Shown in pieces: positions 16,263 through 24,200 of a stretch of 31,727 nt of DNA. Position numbers and translations under genes: made by a program. The notes beneath the pieces were generated by a model. That model saw only the letters and a list, made by a program, of their open reading frames with translations, searched no databases and was not told the DNA's origin. Position 1 is the first letter of the stretch. Each line of letters opens with the position of its first letter. The stretch is from CAZFQG01 sp964520785 (GTDB lineage: Bacteria; Planctomycetota; Planctomycetia; Pirellulales; Thermoguttaceae), in NCBI GenBank assembly GCA_964520785.1, contig CAZFQG010000057.1:1-31727 (forward strand), given 5' to 3'.

Positions 16263-16595
16263 TGGTCCCGTCCCGAGTCCAAAACTGAATCAACTTGACC
16301 CTACGCGAAATAATCGCGCCGTAGAGATACTACTTCTTCACCGTTGAATCGTTGAATCGCGAGCCCGGTGAAGAGAGAATTTCCGTTTTCCTTCGCTCCA
16401 TCCGGGAAAAGGGCCGCTCCTTAAACGGCCGAGAGGATGGCCGCCACGGTCGGCTTAGACAACCGTTCGGTGGGGTCGCCCCGATTGAACCGTTTGAGCG
16501 CGCTTGCTATACTCGGCTTTGTGTAACAAGATGGCTATGCTCTGGGTACGTGCCCGCGGCGGCGCCACCGTCGAAGTGGAAATCGGAGATATCTC
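16263..16595. other. Intergenic region with promoter and small hairpins, no gene seen
   Basis: 333 bases between the deacetylase and SGNH genes. They hold an imperfect CTACG/CGTAG hairpin (16301-16324), an adjacent pair of GTTGAATC octamers (16343-16358), a GGCCG/CGGCC hairpin (16412-16430) and a strong promoter (16485-16513). An open frame begins at 16352, but it runs into the next gene out of frame and shows no coding character. Confidence 0.6.
16485..16513 (+). promoter_or_regulatory. Sigma-70-type promoter of the SGNH esterase gene
   Basis: TTGAAC (16485-16490), a 17-bp spacer and TATACT (16508-16513), 82 bases upstream of the ATG at 16596. It closely matches the promoter at 8846-8873. 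Confidence 0.7.
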
Positions 16596-17732
16596 ATGCG
16601 AGGAAGATTCGTCTGGCATTGTCTGGGTGGGGTCGTCGCGGTGTTAGCCGGCATAGTCGTCGTCGAATCGGCTTCGGCCGAAACGTCCGCGAAATCGCCG
16701 ATCGGGCCGAAAATCGAAGAGGGGGTCGCCTGGTACGACGTCGGGAACTGGGGCGTCGAAGGTCGTGGATGGGACGACACGAAACGCTATTTCGACCGCC
16801 TTCCGGCCGAGGCGGAGGAAAAGGTGCGGCCTCCGGTGTGGAACCTCAGCCGCCAAAGCGCCGGGATGTCGGCCCTATTCGCGACCGACGCGACGACGAT
16901 TTGGGTTCGCTACAAGCTGTTGAACGCCTCGCTCGGCATGCCGCACATGCCGCCGACCGGAGTCAGTGGAGTCGATCTGTACGCCCGGGACGACGATGGA
17001 AGATGGCGCTGGGTCGCGGTAAGCAGGCCCGATGCGCAGGAAGTCACCCAGAAGCTCGCCGACGGTCTGCGGTCCGGCCGGCGAGATTATCGCGTCTATC
17101 TGCCGCTGTATAACGGGACCGAGTCGCTGGAAATCGGCGTGCCGGAAGAAGCGAAATTCGTCCCCATTTCACCCCGCGAGGAGAAACCGATCGTCTTCTA
17201 TGGAACAAGCATCTTGCATGGCGGCTGCGCGTCGCGGCCTGGAATGGCCTGGCCGAGCATCGTCTGCCGCGCGCTCGATTGTCCCCATATCAACTTGGGA
17301 TTCTCCGGAAACGGAACGATGGACGAATCGGTCGGCGAGCTGATGGGCCGCATCGACGCGGCGGCCTACGTGATCGACTGTCTGCCCAACATGAGAGCGG
17401 ATCTGATCGCGCGGCGAACGGTCCCCTTGGTCAAGCAGATCCGCGCGGCACGGCCGGACGCTCCGATCATCCTGGTCGAGGACCGGTCCTATACCAACGG
17501 CTGGATCATTCCGTCTCAGCGAGAACGGAACGAAACCAGCCGCGAGGCGCTGCGCAACGCCTACGAAATCCTGGTCACCGAAGGTATACGGGACCTGGTC
17601 TATGTTCCCGGGGATCATTTGATGGGCGATGATGGCGAAGCGACCGTGGACGGCTCTCACCCGAGTGACCTGGGAATGATGCGCCAAGCCGAGATCCTTG
17701 CGGCGGTCTTGAAGGAAGTACTCGGCAAATGA
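16596..17732 (+). CDS. Secreted SGNH/GDSL-family esterase
   Basis: A 378-residue exported hydrolase. Residues 1-28 are a signal peptide (MRGRFVWH, hydrophobic core, cut after ASA). Residues ~30-190 form an N-terminal beta-sandwich of the SGNH_hydro_N type (WYDVGNWGVEGRGW, VSGVDLYARDDDGRWRW, YRVYLPLYNGTESLEIGV). The catalytic domain follows with nucleophile Ser205 in FYGTSILHGGCASRPGMAW, oxyanion residues in LGFSGNGTMD (Asn239), and DGSHPSDLG with Asp352 and His355. Family members remove acetyl or other acyl groups, some from sugars; the context suggests a glycan esterase, but lipase-like activity is not excluded. GGAG lies about 10 bases before the ATG. It ends convergent to the PEP-CTERM protein gene. 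Confidence 0.88.
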   Translation: MRGRFVWHCLGGVVAVLAGIVVVESASAETSAKSPIGPKIEEGVAWYDVGNWGVEGRGWDDTKRYFDRLPAEAEEKVRPPVWNLSRQSAGMSALFATDATTIWVRYKLLNASLGMPHMPPTGVSGVDLYARDDDGRWRWVAVSRPDAQEVTQKLADGLRSGRRDYRVYLPLYNGTESLEIGVPEEAKFVPISPREEKPIVFYGTSILHGGCASRPGMAWPSIVCRALDCPHINLGFSGNGTMDESVGELMGRIDAAAYVIDCLPNMRADLIARRTVPLVKQIRAARPDAPIILVEDRSYTNGWIIPSQRERNETSREALRNAYEILVTEGIRDLVYVPGDHLMGDDGEATVDGSHPSDLGMMRQAEILAAVLKEVLGK

Positions 17733-17795
17733 CCGACACAATCGGTCACGGACCGGCCGAAATCCCTGGCGGACTCCCCGGCGAAGTAGAAGAAA

Positions 17796-17833
17796 GGCCC
17801 GCGCCGCGGTAAGGCTTACCCACCACGCGGGCC
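17796..17833 (-). terminator. Terminator hairpin of the dockerin/PEP-CTERM gene
   Basis: An 8-bp perfect stem (GGCCCGCG 17796-17803 with CGCGGGCC 17826-17833) with a nested GGTAA/TTACC pair in the loop. On the minus strand a T-rich tract (TTTCTTCT) follows immediately. It lies 34 bases after the stop codon at 17868. Confidence 0.7.
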
Positions 17834-17867
17834 GGTGAAAAACGGAATACGCGCCGCCTTGCTCCGG

Positions 17868-19112
17868 CTACCGGCGCCGTGAAGCCGCGACGGTAAAGAC
17901 CAATCCAAGTAGCACAAAGAACGCATTCGGCTCGGGGACCACCGCCGCGGCAGCGGTCGCCCCCCAATTGGCCCGGATAATGTCCAGATCGCCGCTGGTG
18001 ACCTGACCGTTCCGCGAGCAATCGCCCTGGAGGTAGTGTCCCGCCAACGTCGTGGACCCCCAGTTCGCCCGGACGATATCCAAGTCGGCGCTGCTGACGG
18101 TTTCGTCGCCGTTGAGATCACCCGGCTGGTTGATCAACTGCTCGGTAACCCCGGTGAACATTCCAGTCGCGAAAGAGAACTCTCCGTCGACGGTGAAGGC
18201 GGGCATCTTGCCGGTTCCGTTGTTTTCGTATGCCTGAAACATTCCGTCATACGTGTCGACGTTCGATACCTCCGGATGGCGCTGGATAACCAGCCAGTTC
18301 CGGCCGGTTCCGACCTCGATGGGGGTAATCCCCTCGCCGACGGAGAAACCGTCGGCCGGCTTGACGAAAGACCATCGGCTTCCGGCATTCGTCGGATCGG
18401 GCTGCCCGCCGAGCCGGACGGAGTCGACCGTCAAGGCGACCGGGCCGTTCATGGTTCCCGCGACCGCTCCGGAGAGCTTCTGGTCGTCGTATATGGCCAG
18501 CGGCATAGTCTGTAGGTATTTGACCGACTGCCCGGAGGTTCGGGTAGCCGCCAATGGCAGCGGTTCTCCGTAGCACTCATACGTCCCTTGGCTTCCCACG
18601 TTTCGGATGAGAACGACCTCTCCCGCCATCGTATCTCCGCTCTCGATGAACTTGATCGTCCCCTCGAATGGCTGGGCTGGGGCTCCCTGCCACTCGGGCG
18701 TCACGCCCCAAACACGGCCGTAGTATCCGTCGTAAGGGGAGGTCGGATCTTCGACGGCCCATATCTTCGCTTCCATCGGCGGCCGGGTCTGGCCGTTCCA
18801 GTATTCGTTGATCAGTGTCGCCGTTCCGTACGTGAACCCGAATCCGCTCAAATCCGGAGCCGTCGCCGATCCGGGGTACTGCTTGACGATCCGGAAACCG
18901 ACCCGAGTATCCCAAACGAACGTGTCCGTCGTCATTGTCGGGTCGAACCCTCCGGCCCACGACTCAAGATACTCGACGCTGTCAACGACGGGAAAAATCT
19001 CCGTCCCCATCTCCTGAAGCGCCAGATCGACGTGCGAGTCGAACGCCGTCGCGGCCCCCACGAAACCGAACGCGATCGCACAGGCGCTCGCGCAAATCCA
19101 GAACATTCTCAT
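17868..19112 (-). CDS. Secreted protein with dockerin-type repeats and PEP-CTERM sorting tail
   Basis: A 414-residue exported protein. A signal peptide covers ~1-24 (MRMFWICASACAIAFGF, cut near ATAFD). The N-terminal ~310 residues are a beta-rich region I do not recognise. Residues ~325-385 hold two calcium-binding dockerin type I-like repeats: GDLNGDETVSSADLDIVRAN and GDCSRNGQVTSGDLDIIRAN, each with D/N-x-D/N ligands and a following helix. The C-terminus is a PEP-CTERM signal (VPEPNAFF, hydrophobic stretch, RRR), read by exosortase/archaeosortase-type systems. Such proteins are thought to be secreted and attached to, or released from, the cell surface. AGGAG is present 9 bases before the ATG; the frame stays open further upstream without function. 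Role in glycan binding is inference from its neighbours. Confidence 0.88.
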   Translation of the reverse strand: MRMFWICASACAIAFGFVGAATAFDSHVDLALQEMGTEIFPVVDSVEYLESWAGGFDPTMTTDTFVWDTRVGFRIVKQYPGSATAPDLSGFGFTYGTATLINEYWNGQTRPPMEAKIWAVEDPTSPYDGYYGRVWGVTPEWQGAPAQPFEGTIKFIESGDTMAGEVVLIRNVGSQGTYECYGEPLPLAATRTSGQSVKYLQTMPLAIYDDQKLSGAVAGTMNGPVALTVDSVRLGGQPDPTNAGSRWSFVKPADGFSVGEGITPIEVGTGRNWLVIQRHPEVSNVDTYDGMFQAYENNGTGKMPAFTVDGEFSFATGMFTGVTEQLINQPGDLNGDETVSSADLDIVRANWGSTTLAGHYLQGDCSRNGQVTSGDLDIIRANWGATAAAAVVPEPNAFFVLLGLVFTVAASRRR

Positions 19113-19155
19113 TCTTGCACTCTCCTGTCTCGTCAATAGACCAACAAAAAGGACG

Positions 19156-19173
19156 GTGCCGCGCACGGCACCC
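19156..19173 (-). terminator. Hairpin with T-run, terminator of the sulfatase gene or leader attenuator
   Basis: A 7-bp perfect stem GGTGCCG/CGGCACC with a 4-base loop. On the minus strand it is followed after four bases by TTTTT. It lies 115 bases after the sulfatase stop and 44 bases before the PEP-CTERM gene's ATG. If the promoter at 19195-19222 is real, the hairpin is inside that gene's leader. Confidence 0.65.
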
Positions 19174-19194
19174 GGAAAAAACCACCTCCGTCCA

Positions 19195-19222
19195 TGATAG
19201 CAATCTAGCGAAATCAATGCAA
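19195..19222 (-). promoter_or_regulatory. Candidate promoter of the dockerin/PEP-CTERM gene
   Basis: On the minus strand TTGCAT (19222-19217), a 16-bp spacer and TATCAT (19200-19195). The start would be near 19188, about 75 bases before the ATG. Confidence 0.4.
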
Positions 19223-19288
19223 CGAACAAAACCGTTTGGGCGGATACCCCTCTCGCGAGGCACTTTACTCGAGATTCGCGCCCTTGAA

Positions 19289-20923
19289 TCAGCGATGGGC
19301 GTCGCCGCCCATATCGTCGTCCTCGTCCTTGTACTTCTGGCGAAGCCTCGCCAGTTCCCCCTTCAGTTCCTCCACGACTTTCGCGTACGCCGGATCATCG
19401 TATACGCTTCGCATCTCGTTCGCGTCTTTTTCGAGATCGTAGAGTTCCCACTCGTTCAGTTCGTGGAAGTAGATGAGTTTGTAACGGTTAGTTCGCACAC
19501 CGTAGTGCTTGTTCACCATGTGGACGGCGGGAAACTCGTAGTAGCGGTAGTACATCGACTTCCGCCAATCGCTTGGCGACTCTCCCTGGAGAATCGGCTT
19601 GAGACTACGGCCCTGCATGTCGTCCGGAATCGGCAGCCCCGCGATGGCGAGGAACGTTTCGGCGAAATCGAGGTTCAACACGATGTCGTCATTGACGGTA
19701 CCCGGCTTGACATGTTTCGGCCAACGGATCAATAGGGGCGAACGCAGCGACTCCTCGTACATGAACCGCTTGTCGAACCACCCGTGTTCACCCAGATAGA
19801 ACCCCTGATCGGAGGTGTAGATGACGACGGTATTCTCGGCGATCCCCGTTTCATCCAGGAAGGCGAGGACGCGGCCGACGTTTTCGTCGACGGAGGCGAT
19901 TACGCGGAGATAGTCCTTGATATACCGTTGGTATTTCCACTGGACGAGGTCGTTCCCATCGAGGTTCGCCTCGCGGAAGGCTCGGTTCTTCGGTCCGTAG
20001 GCGGCAAGCCATTTCTCGCGTTGTTCCGGCCCAAAGCGGCGAAGGAAGTTGCGGTCCCAGTCCCCCTCCTGGGCCGCGTCTCCCTCCGGAGTCAGCTTCA
20101 AGTCGCTTACGTCGAAGAGATGTTTCTTTATCGTCATCTCTTGCTCCCTCGCCGCCGTGCCGCGTCCGGAATAGTCGTCGAAAAGCGTGTCCGGTTCCGG
20201 AATATCCCGGTCGTCGTAGAGCGTCAGATGATCCGGCCCCGGTTGCCAGGGTCGGTGCGGTGCCTTGTGGTGATACATCAGGAAGAACGGCTTGCCGGGT
20301 TCCCGAACCTCCTTTAGAAACCGGAGCGCCTCGTCGGTAATAATATCCGTCACGTAGCCTTCGTGCCGTTTCTTCCTCCCCATCTCGATCATGTCGGGAT
20401 TGTAGTACTGTCCCTGGCCCGGCAGAATGTTCCAGTAGTCAAATCCTGTCGGATCGGTTACAAGATGCCATTTGCCGATCATGGCCGTCTGATAACCGGC
20501 CTCTTGCAACAGTTTCGCGACCGTTTGCTGTTTTCCATCGAACCGAGACCGGTTCGAGATGAACCCGTTCAGATGACTGTACTTCCCAGTCAACACCACC
20601 GCGCGAGACGGCCCGCAGATGGAATTGGTGCAGAAGCAATTCGTAAACCGCATCCCCTCGTCGGCCAGTCGGTCCAAATTGGGGGTCTGATTGATCTTGC
20701 CGGAATAACAGCTCAGCGCGTGTGCGGCGTGGTCATCCGACATGATAAAGAGGATGTTCGGACGCAGCGGCTTAGCGTCCGCAACCTCACCGACATTGAT
20801 AAATGAAGCGAACGCCAAGCCGACGGCCACGGAGATTCGGTACGTGTCTATCATTGGTCTATCATTGGTCTTCGGAGGAGAAACGTCCAAGAACCTACTC
20901 AGGACTCCGCCAGCGACCTTCAT
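19289..20923 (-). CDS. Exported formylglycine-dependent sulfatase
   Basis: A 544-residue type I sulfatase that hydrolyses sulfate esters, here probably on a glycan. PNILFIMSDDHAAHALSCY holds the two metal-binding Asp. SICGPSRAVVLTGKYSH is the C-x-P-S-R signature in which Cys103 becomes formylglycine. IGKWHL and HHKAPHRPW supply His/Lys ligands, and YTSDQGFYLGEHGWFDKR is the late metal/sulfate site. The region after GKYSH resembles S1_11-type N-acetylglucosamine-6-sulfatases, but subfamily assignment needs a search. The signal peptide core is ISVAVGLAFASFI. Two starts compete: ATG 20923 has GAGG about 8 bases upstream, while ATG 20854 gives a normal short signal peptide but no ribosome binding site. 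An 11-bp tandem duplication (20847-20868) sits exactly at the second start. The maturase (FGE or anSME) is not in the window. Confidence 0.92.
   Translation of the reverse strand: MKVAGGVLSRFLDVSPPKTNDRPMIDTYRISVAVGLAFASFINVGEVADAKPLRPNILFIMSDDHAAHALSCYSGKINQTPNLDRLADEGMRFTNCFCTNSICGPSRAVVLTGKYSHLNGFISNRSRFDGKQQTVAKLLQEAGYQTAMIGKWHLVTDPTGFDYWNILPGQGQYYNPDMIEMGRKKRHEGYVTDIITDEALRFLKEVREPGKPFFLMYHHKAPHRPWQPGPDHLTLYDDRDIPEPDTLFDDYSGRGTAAREQEMTIKKHLFDVSDLKLTPEGDAAQEGDWDRNFLRRFGPEQREKWLAAYGPKNRAFREANLDGNDLVQWKYQRYIKDYLRVIASVDENVGRVLAFLDETGIAENTVVIYTSDQGFYLGEHGWFDKRFMYEESLRSPLLIRWPKHVKPGTVNDDIVLNLDFAETFLAIAGLPIPDDMQGRSLKPILQGESPSDWRKSMYYRYYEFPAVHMVNKHYGVRTNRYKLIYFHELNEWELYDLEKDANEMRSVYDDPAYAKVVEELKGELARLRQKYKDEDDDMGGDAHR
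20847..20868. repeat. 11-bp tandem duplication at the sulfatase N-terminus
   Basis: TCTATCATTGG occurs twice in direct succession. On the minus strand each copy carries an ATG in a different frame. Because 11 is not a multiple of 3, the duplication changes how upstream codons join the sulfatase frame. Confidence 0.8.
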
Positions 20924-21208
20924 TGTCCCACCCTCGCGTATCGCAAACAATATCCCCCCGTGATAGGGACGTCATACCACCAGCGGAGCTAAGGCGTACG
21001 GCATCGGCCAAGGGCCCGCAACCCAATTCGGCCAATTGACAAAGATGCGGCAACCCGTCCACAGGGTTGGAATCCCGATTCGAGGGTTCAGGTGCGAGCG
21101 GGCCTTCGGCGTTTTTTGGCCTAGCAACGAATCCCGTCGGCCAGCTATAATCTCGTTGGTTTTTGCAAGGAAGCACTCTTTTTAAAAAAAGAAAAGATTA
21201 CTTAGGTC
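20924..21208. other. Divergent intergenic region between sulfatase and 1291-aa protein
   Basis: 285 bases without a supported gene. They contain a TATAAT at 21146-21151 on the plus strand without a convincing -35, and a T5-A7 tract near 21179-21190 that is almost palindromic. The opposite-strand sulfatase promoter could not be placed with confidence. Confidence 0.5.
21146..21151 (+). promoter_or_regulatory. -10-like TATAAT upstream of the 1291-aa protein
   Basis: A consensus -10 hexamer 57 bases before the ATG at 21209. No good -35 is found at 15-19 bp, so the promoter is tentative or needs an activator. Confidence 0.35.
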
Positions 21209-24200
21209 ATGCACGGACAGGGAAGTCCGCTTGAGTGGCTCCAGCCGCGCAATCTTCAAATCAAGTGGAGGGCTTGGTTCCTACTGCTTTGCGCGGCGAC
21301 GTGGCCTCTCGGGGTCGCCAGGGCAGAAGCAAGCGATGACTCTGTTCGAATCCGCATTGCATGGGGAGGCAATATCCCCCAAAAATGGTTGGCGACCGTT
21401 TCTTGCGATCGTGGAACTCTCGAGAACCCGAATCCTTTGGGAATCGAGGCGGATGAGCCCGGATCGATGTGGGTTGACGATGGAAGGGCCTTCGTTCGCC
21501 AGCGCAGTCCGCGAACGTATGACGGACTGGACCTTCTCGTCCGGGGGCCCCTCGATGCCACGCTCCGGTTCGATTTCCGCACGGCGGAGGATCAGCAGCC
21601 TCCAGTCGCCGTCACGATCCCGCTACGCGACGTCCTCCACTCTCCGGTCGAGGCCGATCTGGACGACCGTGGGAGCCGCCTGTTGGTAAGACGATCGCCC
21701 GGTGACCTGCTTCGCGTTTCGTACGAACCGAGACCGCTGGTGTTCGCCCCCGGCGAGACCTTCTCCGTGGCGGTCACTCCGCACCTCACCGCCATTCCAA
21801 ACGGCACTCAGATCGAGGTCGAATCGCTCCTTCGCAACGTCCGGACCGGAGAATCGACTTGGGTTCGTTCGCAAAAGACCATTCTCGATCCCACGTTCAT
21901 GCTGTCACTCGACATTCCGATGCCGGAGGTGGAGGGCGTTTACGACGCGGTTATCTCCTTCAAGCAGGTGCCGGCGTTCCAGTTGTCTCCCGTACCGAAG
22001 GTTCCGCTGGGATTTCCTAAAACGGTCGCCACGCGGAAAATTCAGCTTGTCGTGATTGATCCGCGGCGGCAACGGATCGCGGAGGACGGTGAAACGCTGC
22101 GAGCGGTCGTCGAGATCGATCCGGCGAGTCCCGGATGGTGGAAACGGTTCGCCATGCTTCCCAGAATTCCCGGATTGCCCCAATTATGGCAGGGGCCGTT
22201 GGGTAACGAGCGTTGTGATCAGATCGACCATCCCCTGGGCCGCGTTTCACGTCTGAAGCCAAGTCCGCGTGGAGACCTCAGTTGGGAAGCCTATTCCCTC
22301 CCCATCCAGCACCCGGGGCGCGTCCACATCTTGGAGATCGAGTATCCGGCGGCCGCCGAGCAGATTCTCGGAATCAGCATCTTTGAGCCGGACGCATCCG
22401 GAGCGCTGATGCCGGTTCAGTTGGATTCGGGGGTCCTCCGCGCCCGGGAGACGCTCAAGGCGGCGGAACCGGACGCACCGCGACGGGCCGTTCACCGCCT
22501 CCCCTTCTGGCCGCGAACCAAGGCTCCGCTGGTCCTCGTTTACAACCTTTCGACGAAAAAAGGAGCCGTGTACGGCAAGATACGCGTGCTCGACGGGTAC
22601 AAAAGCCTTCCGCAGAACTCGTCCGCCTCCTTGCCGGAGGGACGCCTGTTTGCCGCCTATTTCGCTCGGCCCTTGTTTCCAGAGTGTTTCTGCGCGGCCG
22701 AGTCGTTGGATGACTGGAGCAAGCGCAGTCTGGACGATTGGACAACCTTCTATGAGGGAGCGACCCGGTTCGTCGAGTACATGCGGTACGTCGGATACAA
22801 TGGCGCAATGGTCTGCGTCCTTTGCGACGGAAGCGGCATCTACCCCAGCGAAATCCTCGAGCCGACTCCGCGATACGATAAAGGAGTATTCTTCAATTCA
22901 GGACAGGACCCACGAAGAAAAGACGTCCTCGAAATGCTCCACCGGTTGTTCGACCGCGAGAATCTCCGCTTGATACCGGCGCTGGAGTTCGATGCCCCCA
23001 TTCCGAGGCTCGAGGAGATCATCCGCCGCGGCGGTGAAGAGTCGGTTGGCATGCAATGGATCGATGCCGACGGCCGTGCCTGGCACCAGACGCGGCGGAA
23101 CGAACGAGGACGCGGAATCTATTACAACATACTCCATCCGACTGTTCAGGATGCGGTCCTGGATGCGTTTCGTGAAGTGGTCGAGCGGTACGGGACGCAC
23201 CCGTCCTTCGTCGGCGCGGCACTCAAGCTATCGCCGCGGAGTTACCTCCGCCTGCCGGAAGGCTCGTGGGGAATGGACGACGTGACGATCAGCCGGTTCG
23301 AGCGAGAAACCGGACTACGGGTTTCCTCCAGCGGTCCGGATCGGTTCGCGGCACGGGCCGCGTTCTTGGCGAAGGAGGAAAACCGTGCCGCATGGTTGCG
23401 GTGGCGAGCGCGGCGGCTTCGCGAATTCTACTTGAAGCTCCGGGACGAACTACGCAAGACGAGCCCGCGGGCTACGCTATATCTGACGGACTTCAACCTG
23501 CGCGCCGAAGAAGATGCCTCGCCTCCCGCCATCTCCCGACGGCGTCAAACGACCGATTCGCTTTTGGAGGCGGGAATCGATCCGTCCCAGTACGTGACCG
23601 AGGAAGGGGTGGAACTGGTGTTTTCTCAGCGTACGACATCGTCATTTCCGCCGGACGACGCCTTTGCGTCCGAAGACCGCGTCTCCTTCGTACGAAACGA
23701 CGGGCGATCGATTCTGTTCGAACACGAGCCGGTCAGACGCTCACTGGCCTCCTTTGACGCCAAAAGCCCTTGGCCAAGTTACACCTCTTTGATTGCGCAA
23801 CCAGCCCCGTCCGGTGAGCAGAACCGGCGACGATTCGTGTCCTGGTTGGCGACGTGCGACACCGCCACCGTGTTTGACGGGGGATGGCTACTTCCAATGG
23901 GGCAGGAAGACGCCCTGAGCGAGTTGGTAAGCGTATACGTGTCTCTGCCTCGAGTGCCGTTTCGCGACGTCAAAACCCGGACGCAAGACGGCGCCGATCT
24001 GGTGACCGTCCGTCAGGCCGTATACGAGGGGAAGACCTATCTTTATGCGGTGAATGACACCGGGCTCAGGATCAAGGGGCGCATCGCGGTCCGCTCCGCC
24101 GGCAAGAACCAGATCGCGGAGTTGACCGGACGTCGTTCCATCGAGCCGATTCGCGGTGAAGGAGACCGCCGATACTGGAGCTTCGAACTGGGGCCTTATG

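Noticed and set aside
21179..21190. T5-A7 tract as a possible terminator or origin element
   Set aside because: Too short for a stable stem without GC pairs, and no further AT-rich repeats or DnaA-like boxes nearby.
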